From Proteobacteria bacterium SG_bin5 (GTDB taxonomy: Bacteria > Pseudomonadota > Alphaproteobacteria > Sphingomonadales > Sphingomonadaceae), in NCBI GenBank assembly GCA_002083475.1, contig LWDI01000062.1:8324-72323 (forward strand): a stretch of 64,000 nucleotides of DNA. The letters are read 5' to 3'. Made by a program: the position numbers and the translations under genes. Below the pieces are notes generated by a model. The model had not been told where the DNA came from. It did no database searches and saw nothing but the letters and a program-made list of their open reading frames with translations. Positions 58,017-64,000 of this stretch are shown here, in pieces (positions within the stretch are counted from its first letter, which is position 1; each line of letters starts with the position of its first letter).

Positions 58017-58936
58017 TGCCTAGCAGCTGGAAACTCACCCTGCCCTGCACCCGCGCCGAGGCCGAGGCGATCGATGCCGAGGCGCTGGGGGTCGATCCCG
58101 CACCCGTGCTCACCGTCCGCGAGGAAGTGGTCGACGATCCCGAGCGCTGGCGGCTCGACGCTTATTTCGAGACCAAGCCGAGCGCCGCGTTGCTTCGCGC
58201 GGTGCGGGCGCTCGTCCCCTCCGCCGCGGGCGTCGCGGTGGCGGCCGAGCCGGTGCCCGAGGAAGATTGGGTGACGCTGAGCCAGGCAGGGCTCGATCCG
58301 GTGCGCGCGGGGCGCTTCTTCGTGCACACCAGCGCTTACCAGGGCGCGGTGCCGGCGGGGGCGCGCGGCTTTCTGATCGAGGCGAGCCGCGCCTTCGGCA
58401 CCGGCCATCACGAGACGACCACCGGCTGCCTGACATTGCTCGACGCGCTGCGCCGCCGGGGCACGCGGGTGCATAATCTCATCGATCTGGGGACGGGCAC
58501 CGGGCTGCTCGCTTTCGCGGGGCTCGCGCTCTGGCCGCGCGCGCAGGCGACCGCGACCGATATCGACCCCATCGCGATCGAGGTCGCGCGCGAGAATGCG
58601 GGGGTGAACGGCGTCGCGCTCGGCCGCCGCCCCGGCGCGCTGGCGCTGGGCGTCGCGGACGGGGCCGCGAGCCCGCTGATCGCGCGACGCGGGCCTTATG
58701 ATCTGGTGATCGCCAATATCCTGGCGGCGCCGCTGATCGAGCACGCGGGCGACTTCGCCGGCATGTGCGCACCCGGCGGGCAATTGCTGCTCGCGGGGCT
58801 GTTGACGCGCCAGGCCGACGCGGTCGCGCGCGCCTATCGCCGCCAGGGCTGCTCTGTGGCCGAGCGGCTGGTGCTGGGGGACTGGACGATCTTGCGGCTG
58901 AGGAAGCGCGCCGCTTGGCGCGGGCGTAGGGGATGA
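58016..58936 (+). CDS. prmA: Ribosomal protein L11 methyltransferase
   Basis: 306 residues. SAM-dependent trimethylation of ribosomal protein L11. N-terminal substrate domain with DDPERWRLDAYFETKP, then EASRAFGTGHHETTTGCL as the PrmA signature, LIDLGTGTGLLAFAGLALW as SAM motif I, ATDIDPIAIEVARENA as motif II and YDLVIANILAAPLIEHA as the motif IV NILAxPL. Start overlaps the previous stop (TAATG). The ending RKRAAWRGRRG is normal for the family. Confidence 0.92.
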   Translation: MPSSWKLTLPCTRAEAEAIDAEALGVDPAPVLTVREEVVDDPERWRLDAYFETKPSAALLRAVRALVPSAAGVAVAAEPVPEEDWVTLSQAGLDPVRAGRFFVHTSAYQGAVPAGARGFLIEASRAFGTGHHETTTGCLTLLDALRRRGTRVHNLIDLGTGTGLLAFAGLALWPRAQATATDIDPIAIEVARENAGVNGVALGRRPGALALGVADGAASPLIARRGPYDLVIANILAAPLIEHAGDFAGMCAPGGQLLLAGLLTRQADAVARAYRRQGCSVAERLVLGDWTILRLRKRAAWRGRRG

Positions 58937-59043
58937 GCGTGCCGGTTGGGGCGGCGCGGTGGTGAGGAAGCTTGAGTGACTTATCTAGCGTGATTTCAAG
59001 TTGATTTGATCTACTGAAAGACGATGAATACAGAGGTATACTC

Positions 59044-60030
59044 GTGACCATTAGCCTTAAGACTCAGAAAATACTTTGGGGAAAGGCGGCTGGTCGCTGT
59101 GCGTTTCCCGATTGCCGCCGTCAGCTCGTGGAAGATATCAGCGAGACCGATGACCCTACTCTGGTCGGTGAGAATTGCCATATAGTTGCCGAGAACGACG
59201 GCGGACCGCGTAGCGCACCGAATATGGACAAGAGTTCTAGACAAAAGTGCGCTAATCTCATACTGCTTTGTAACATTCATCATAAAATCATCGATGATAA
59301 TGAGCTTGTATGGACGGTTAATCGCCTAAGAGAATTGAAATTGGAGCACGAGAAATGGGTCGAATGCTCTCTCAATGTAGATAAGGATAAGATCCGGGAT
59401 GATACGCTCTATGCGGATTATGCCGATGAGTGGGTCCGCCTTGCGCATATAGACAAATGGATGATATGGACAAGCTGGGTTCTCAGCTCTGGGCAGCCAA
59501 GTATATCGGTCGTTGTCGACGATGATCTTAGAGCGTTACGCAGATGGCTACTTGGTCGTGTATGGCCCAATCGTTACCCTTCACTCGAAAAGGCCTTTTT
59601 TAACTTTGGACGGGTTCTTAACGACTTTCAGGAAGTTTTACACAAACACCTTAAGCTGCAAAAGAGCCAAAACCAGCTATTTACAGAGAAGTTTTATAAA
59701 ATTCCAGATTGGGACCCTGCCCGCTACCAGAAATTGGCGGATGAATACGATTTTCACGTCGATCTCGTTTCTGATCTTGTACTAGAATTGACGCGCGCCG
59801 CGAATTTTATTTGTGATGAAGTGAGAAGGGCTATTTTTCCCGGTTTTCGTATCAAAGAAGGAAATTTAATTGTTCAGAGAGGGCCAGACTTAGAAATGCG
59901 TTTTACCGAATTTGTCCCAGTTTATTCAAACATCGAACGTTCTTCGTCTCAAATTTACGCTGGGCTAGTACAGTTCTATGAGGATCGTGGACGGCGAGAT
60001 TGGTATATAGGAACAGGAAAGCCTGCTTAA
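59044..60030 (+). CDS. HNH nuclease with unknown C-terminal domain, likely acquired
   Basis: 328 residues. The N-terminal 85 form an HNH nuclease: Cys19 and Cys24 (GRCAFPDC), His46 (GENCHIVAENDGGPR), Asn71 (CANLILLC), Cys76, His79 and His80 (LLCNIHHKIID). The remaining 240 residues are helical and charged (FFNFGRVLNDFQEVLHKHLK; VDLVSDLVLELTRAANFICD) and match no family I know. GTG at 59044 follows AGAGGTAT. The gene is much richer in A+T than the rest (21 of 60 bases are G or C in 59221-59280), with different codon use, and has AT-rich flanks at 58970-59043 and 60031-60110. Such HNH proteins occur in defence islands; a single-gene anti-phage system is a reasonable hypothesis. Confidence 0.8.
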   Translation: MTISLKTQKILWGKAAGRCAFPDCRRQLVEDISETDDPTLVGENCHIVAENDGGPRSAPNMDKSSRQKCANLILLCNIHHKIIDDNELVWTVNRLRELKLEHEKWVECSLNVDKDKIRDDTLYADYADEWVRLAHIDKWMIWTSWVLSSGQPSISVVVDDDLRALRRWLLGRVWPNRYPSLEKAFFNFGRVLNDFQEVLHKHLKLQKSQNQLFTEKFYKIPDWDPARYQKLADEYDFHVDLVSDLVLELTRAANFICDEVRRAIFPGFRIKEGNLIVQRGPDLEMRFTEFVPVYSNIERSSSQIYAGLVQFYEDRGRRDWYIGTGKPA

Positions 60031-60117
60031 CGAAACCTTCCAACTCAACTTTGATGTAGGCTGTCTTTAAGGATAAAATATATACGCCAAAAGGCTGCAA
60101 CAGCTCTTACCGCTCGA

Positions 60118-60999
60118 CTACCCCAAAACCGCCACACCACCCTTGGCCGACGCATATTCCTGCGTGCCCCTCGTCAGCACCCGATCGCCCTCCACGATCT
60201 CGGCGATGCGAATATCGGGCAGCCCCGCCAATTCCACATAAATCGGCGCGAAATCGGTCTCCACCGTCACCCGCAGCAGCTCATCGAAGCTCGGGATCAC
60301 GAAATAATTCTGCTGATAATCGTCGATCCGATATTCGGTCCGCATCACCCGTTTCAGATCGAAGCCGATCCGGTTCGGGCTCGGATCGTCCAAGGCGAAC
60401 ACGCTTTCGCCGCCCGAGGAGACGATCCCCGCGCCGTAAATCCGCAAATCCCCGGCTTCCTCGATCAGCCCGAACTCGACCGTGTACCAATAAAGCCGGG
60501 ACAGATTCTTCAGGCCCCCCAGCTTCAGCGCGCGCTGCCCGCCGCGGCCATAAGCCTCCATATAATCGGCGAAATAAGGATCGGCGAGCAACGGCACATG
60601 GCCGAACACGTCGTGAAACACGTCGGGCTCTTGCAGATAATCGAGCTGGTCCGCCCGCCGAATGAAATTGCCCGCGACGAAGCGGCGGTTCGCCATATGA
60701 TCGAAAAACACGTCGTCCGGCACCAGCCCCGGCACCGCAACGACTTGCCAGCCGGTGAGCTTCATCAGCCGTTCGGATAATTCCTCGAAATTGGGGATGC
60801 CGCTTTCGGAGAGTTTCAGCAGCTCGAGCCCGCGCAAAAAGGCCCGGCTCGCGCGGCCGGGCAGCAATTTCGCCTGGCGCTCGAACAGCACGTCCCACAC
60901 CCGGTGCTCCTCGGGCGAATATTTCTCCCAGCTTTGCGGGATCAGCCAATCGGGACCGGCGCCGGGGGGCGGCGCGTTATGGACATGGGTGTCGCTCAT
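60118..60999 (-). CDS. phhA: Phenylalanine 4-monooxygenase
   Basis: 293 residues. Iron- and pterin-dependent hydroxylation of phenylalanine to tyrosine. Fe ligands His129 and His134 in FHDVFGHVPLL and Glu175 in WYTVEFGLIE, with DQLDYLQEPD and YGAGIVSSGGESVFAL around the pterin site. The bacterial single-domain form, without regulatory or tetramer domain. ATG at 60999 (MSDTHVHNAP). It would feed the pathway whose ring-cleaving enzyme, HmgA, is at the left end of the window. No pterin carbinolamine dehydratase gene nearby. Confidence 0.96.
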   Translation of the reverse strand: MSDTHVHNAPPPGAGPDWLIPQSWEKYSPEEHRVWDVLFERQAKLLPGRASRAFLRGLELLKLSESGIPNFEELSERLMKLTGWQVVAVPGLVPDDVFFDHMANRRFVAGNFIRRADQLDYLQEPDVFHDVFGHVPLLADPYFADYMEAYGRGGQRALKLGGLKNLSRLYWYTVEFGLIEEAGDLRIYGAGIVSSGGESVFALDDPSPNRIGFDLKRVMRTEYRIDDYQQNYFVIPSFDELLRVTVETDFAPIYVELAGLPDIRIAEIVEGDRVLTRGTQEYASAKGGVAVLG

Positions 61000-61153
61000 G
61001 CCGCTGATATAGCAACCGCGCGGGCGCGCACCAATGCGACTTTCGGCCAACAAGTCACAATCGCGGCCGGGCGACATCGCCTAAGCGTGGTCAGGGCAGC
61101 GCGTAACTTCTGCCGCGATGCAGCGAAAATCGAAGGACGAGCAGGAGACGAAC

Positions 61154-62458
61154 ATGAGCAAGACACGGATCGTGGTGATCGGCGCGGGGTTCGGCGGGCT
61201 CGCGGTCGCGCTCGGGCTGCGCCAGGCGCGCGATGTCGAGCTGACGATCGTCGACAAGCAGAACCACCATCTCTTCCAGCCCTTGCTCTATCAAGTGGCG
61301 ACGGCGGCGCTGTCGCCTGCCGAGATCGCCGCGCCGATCCGCACCATCTTGCGCGGCCAGCGCAACGCGCGGGTGTTTCTGGACGAGGTGATCGGCGTCG
61401 ACACCGGCGCCAAGCGCGTGCGGCTCAAAAGCGGGGTCGGGCTCGATTATGACAGGCTGGTGATCGCGACCGGCGCGCGCCACAGCTATTTCGGGCATGA
61501 CGATTGGGCCGAATTCGCCCCCGGCATCAAGACGATCGACGATGCGACGCGGGTGCGCGCGCAAGTTCTCTCGGCGCTCGAACGCGCCGAGACCGAGCGC
61601 CAGCAAATGCCCGAGACGCGCGGGCGGCAGCTGAGCTTCGTGGTGATCGGCGGCGGACCGACGGGGGTCGAAATGGCAGGCGCGATCGCCGAGCTCACCC
61701 GCCACGCGACCGAGATGGAATTTCGCTACATCACCGGGGCGTGCGTGCGCGTGCTGCTGGTGGAAGCCGGACCGCGCCTGCTCGCCGCCTTTCCCGAGGC
61801 GCTCTCGGCCAAGGCCAAGGCGTCGCTCGAACAATTGGGGGTGGAGGTGCGGCTCGGCGCGCCGGTGACGGCGATCGACGCGACCTCGGTGACGGTCGCG
61901 GGCGCGCGCGTGCCGGTGGCGGCGACGATCTGGGCGGCGGGCGTGCAGGCGTCGCCGGCGGCGAGCTGGCTCGGGGTGATCGGCGATCGCGCGGGGCGCG
62001 TGCCGGTCGGCCCCGATCTGACCGTGCCGGGCCTGCCCGATGTTTACGTGATCGGCGATACGGCGGCGGTGACTGGGGCCGACGGCAAGCCCGTGCCTGG
62101 CGTCGCGCCGGCCGCCAAGCAACAGGGGCAATATGTCGCGCGCGCGATCAGGGCGCGGGGCGCCGGGCGCGCGATCACGACGCCGTTCGCTTACAAGAAT
62201 TACGGCAATCTCGCGACGATCGGCCGCCAGCGCGCGGTCGCCGATTTCGGCTGGACGACGCTTTCGGGCTTCGCCGCCTGGTTCGTCTGGTCGACCGCGC
62301 ATCTTTATTATCTCACCGATTTCCGCAGCCGGTTGATCGTCGGCGCGCAATGGGTGTGGAGCTATTTCACCTTCGATCGCGGCGCGCGGCTGATCACCGG
62401 GATCGACGGCGAGATGCCCAAGCTCGGCTGGTCGCCTCCCGTGAAGCGCGCGGCGTGA
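61154..62458 (+). CDS. ndh: Type II NADH dehydrogenase
   Basis: 434 residues. Single-subunit flavoprotein that passes electrons from NADH to quinone without pumping protons. FAD fold RIVVIGAGFGGLAVALGL at the N-terminus, NHHLFQPLLYQVATAAL, the NADH fold FVVIGGGPTGVEMAGAIAE at about residues 160-178, DVYVIGDTAAV, and APAAKQQGQYVARAI. The C-terminal part with WSTAHLYYLTDFRSRLIVG is the membrane-binding region. AGGAGA precedes the ATG at 61154. Confidence 0.93.
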   Translation: MSKTRIVVIGAGFGGLAVALGLRQARDVELTIVDKQNHHLFQPLLYQVATAALSPAEIAAPIRTILRGQRNARVFLDEVIGVDTGAKRVRLKSGVGLDYDRLVIATGARHSYFGHDDWAEFAPGIKTIDDATRVRAQVLSALERAETERQQMPETRGRQLSFVVIGGGPTGVEMAGAIAELTRHATEMEFRYITGACVRVLLVEAGPRLLAAFPEALSAKAKASLEQLGVEVRLGAPVTAIDATSVTVAGARVPVAATIWAAGVQASPAASWLGVIGDRAGRVPVGPDLTVPGLPDVYVIGDTAAVTGADGKPVPGVAPAAKQQGQYVARAIRARGAGRAITTPFAYKNYGNLATIGRQRAVADFGWTTLSGFAAWFVWSTAHLYYLTDFRSRLIVGAQWVWSYFTFDRGARLITGIDGEMPKLGWSPPVKRAA

Positions 62459-62476
62459 TCGGGGCGCGGGCGCCGC

Positions 62477-64000
62477 TCACGCCCGCAGCGTTCGGCTATA
62501 GAGCCAGCCGATCCCGATCAGGCTGAAGCCGAGCGCCATGAAGCTCGCGATCCGCAGCAACCCTTGCAGCCCCGCCGCGTCGAACAAGAACACCTTCGCG
62601 ACCGCCAAGCTCATCAGCACCAGCGACGCGAGCCGCCAGATGCGCCGCCCGCTGCGAATGCCCCAGAGCAGATAGCCGATCGCCAGCAGGATCGCGAGCA
62701 CCGAACGCAGCACGTTTTCCGTCGGATCTAGCCCGGGCAGATCGAGCAGGCCGCCGACGAAAATCTGGCGCAGCGACGCATAGGCATAGAGCAGGATCAG
62801 CGCCATCGCCCCCAGCTGCACCGGCTGGTCGACGAACTCGCGCGCCTCGGGCGCGATCCGCAGCGCGCCCCAAGTGGCGAGCACGGGCACCGCCATCATC
62901 GGCAGCAGCAGATTGACGATCGGCAGGCCGCCCACCGCTTGATCGCTCCAGAGCGGATCGTGGAGCAACAGGGTGAACCAGCCCCAATGCGCCGCCGCGA
63001 CGGCGAGCAGCGCGAGCGCGGCGCGCCGCCAAGCCCACACGCGCCACAGCAGCAACGCGGCGGCGATCAGCAGCAGCTCCCACAGGCTGCGCTCGGCGAG
63101 GCCCCAGGTGGTGAAGCGCGCGGGGCCGTCGATCATGAAGACCAGCTTGTAGAGGCTGTGGACCGCGACCAGCCCCGTGACCGCGAGCGGGGCGACGCTC
63201 CAGCCGCGCGCGAGCGGGGGCAGCGCGCGCCAACCGCGCGCGAGCGCGGCCGCCAGCAGGGCGGCCGGCACGAGCAGCCGCCACAACACCATCCCCGGCG
63301 CGGGCACCCCGGTGACGAGCATCGGCACGCCGAGCAGCGCGCGCAGCCCATGCGTCGCCCAAAAGGCGAGCGGCCACACCGCCCAGCCAAAGGCGATCAA
63401 CGCCAATATTTGCCGCGCGCCGAGCGCCGGACCGACCCATCGGCGCTCACCGAATTCGGTGACCGCGAGCAGGCCGAGCGCGGTCGCGACCGGCAGCCAG
63501 GTCGCGGGCACGATCTGCGCGACCAGGCCATAGCCAAGGAACGCGGCGGCGAATTCATAGCTCGGGTCATGCACCGCGCGCGTCCCCCGCGCGTCGCGGA
63601 TGTGCCGCGCGGGGTGGAGCCGCTCGCGCCGGGCGAGCGCGACGGCGATCGCCGTCACCGCGCCCCAGCGGAGCAGCGCCTCGCCGAGCGGCACGGCCGG
63701 CGCGGCCATGAAAAGCCGCGCCAACTCGCCCTTGACGAGGCCGCTCGCGCCGAGCAGCACCAGCGCCGCGCCGAAGCTCGCGCGGACGATTACTCCGGTC
63801 AGCGGCGCATCGTCCAGGCGCCAGGCGGCGAGCAGCGCGGCGGTGATGAGCGCGGCGGCGACCGGCGCGAGCCAAAAGGGCAGCCCCAGCAGCGCCGCCG
63901 CGAGCAGCAGCAGCGCGGTCGCGGCGAGCAGCACCGAAAAGCGCGCGTCGCCCGGGCGGCTCGGGTCGCGCCAGCGCAAGCCCACGCCGAGCGCCGACGG
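62477..64000 (-). CDS. DUF2339 multi-span membrane protein (N-terminus outside window)
   Basis: At least 507 residues with a dozen or more hydrophobic segments (for example LLAATALLLLAAALLGLPFW, LALIAFGWAVWPLAFW, IWRLASLVLMSLAVAKVFLF). The C-terminal LVLMSLAVAKVFLFD with LRIASFMALGFSLIGIGWLY is the conserved end of DUF2339 proteins. The frame stays open to base 64000 (GTG at 63985 is internal), so the N-terminal coiled-coil and first spans are missing. Function unknown. Convergent with ndh. Confidence 0.85.
   Translation of the reverse strand, partial: PSALGVGLRWRDPSRPGDARFSVLLAATALLLLAAALLGLPFWLAPVAAALITAALLAAWRLDDAPLTGVIVRASFGAALVLLGASGLVKGELARLFMAAPAVPLGEALLRWGAVTAIAVALARRERLHPARHIRDARGTRAVHDPSYEFAAAFLGYGLVAQIVPATWLPVATALGLLAVTEFGERRWVGPALGARQILALIAFGWAVWPLAFWATHGLRALLGVPMLVTGVPAPGMVLWRLLVPAALLAAALARGWRALPPLARGWSVAPLAVTGLVAVHSLYKLVFMIDGPARFTTWGLAERSLWELLLIAAALLLWRVWAWRRAALALLAVAAAHWGWFTLLLHDPLWSDQAVGGLPIVNLLLPMMAVPVLATWGALRIAPEAREFVDQPVQLGAMALILLYAYASLRQIFVGGLLDLPGLDPTENVLRSVLAILLAIGYLLWGIRSGRRIWRLASLVLMSLAVAKVFLFDAAGLQGLLRIASFMALGFSLIGIGWLYSRTLRA

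Overview
The window is GC-rich, densely packed and leading-strand neutral, and looks like chromosome from an alphaproteobacterium of the Sphingomonadales (Sphingomonas-like). The evidence is the zapA - 6S RNA - ygfA - DUF2842 string, a tkt-gap-pgk-fba glycolysis block next to thiE/efp, a large TonB-dependent receptor beside many acyl-CoA dehydrogenases, and very frequent stop/start overlaps (ATGA, GTGA, TGATG). Intergenic spaces are filled by several families of short GC-rich palindromic repeats. No phage, insertion sequence or CRISPR array was seen.

Layout. 1-2.5 kb: the 3' part of homogentisate dioxygenase, then a two-gene unit of a GntA-like (YqcI/YcgG) heme N-hydroxylase and a DUF1989 protein. 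2.6-14.4 kb (minus strand): inositol monophosphatase-like, efp, iron permease-like, a ParE-type toxin-antitoxin pair, thiE, an O-methyltransferase, an SDR with an apparent CTG start, class I aldolase, a 2OG-Fe(II) oxygenase, pgk, a MOSC protein, gap and tkt. 14.4-16.5 kb: a small coiled-coil protein, zapA, 6S RNA, ygfA, DUF2842, a PRC-barrel protein and tRNA-Asp. 16.5-21.2 kb: AI-2E-type permease, glpK, two small cytochromes c and a Phd/PIN toxin-antitoxin pair.

21-47 kb is a catabolic region for acyl-CoA substrates: an acyl-CoA synthetase, a FadJ-like fusion, two adjacent pairs of acyl-CoA dehydrogenases, a TesB thioesterase, and a unit of SDR, SDR, aminoglycoside-phosphotransferase-like kinase, Zn-alcohol dehydrogenase and ACAD10/11-type dehydrogenase, divergent from a regulator carrying two TetR domains. 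An MFS carrier and a 1029-residue TonB-dependent receptor probably import the substrate. The kinase plus ACAD10/11-type enzyme resembles, as separate genes, human ACAD10/ACAD11 and suggests breakdown of 4-hydroxyacyl-CoAs through a 4-phosphorylated intermediate.

47-64 kb: an MFS exporter, a glutathione transferase, a secreted C13 (legumain-like) peptidase, BrnT/BrnA, a DUF433 gene followed by a DUF5615-type toxin gene broken by a stop codon, sdhCDA without sdhB, two tandem soluble chemoreceptors, an SDR, an unknown membrane protein, prmA, a conspicuously AT-rich HNH nuclease gene (the best candidate for a horizontally acquired, undescribed system), phenylalanine hydroxylase, a type II NADH dehydrogenase and the edge of a DUF2339 membrane protein. 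Phenylalanine hydroxylase near the right end and homogentisate dioxygenase at the left end belong to the same aromatic amino acid pathway but are about 60 kb apart.
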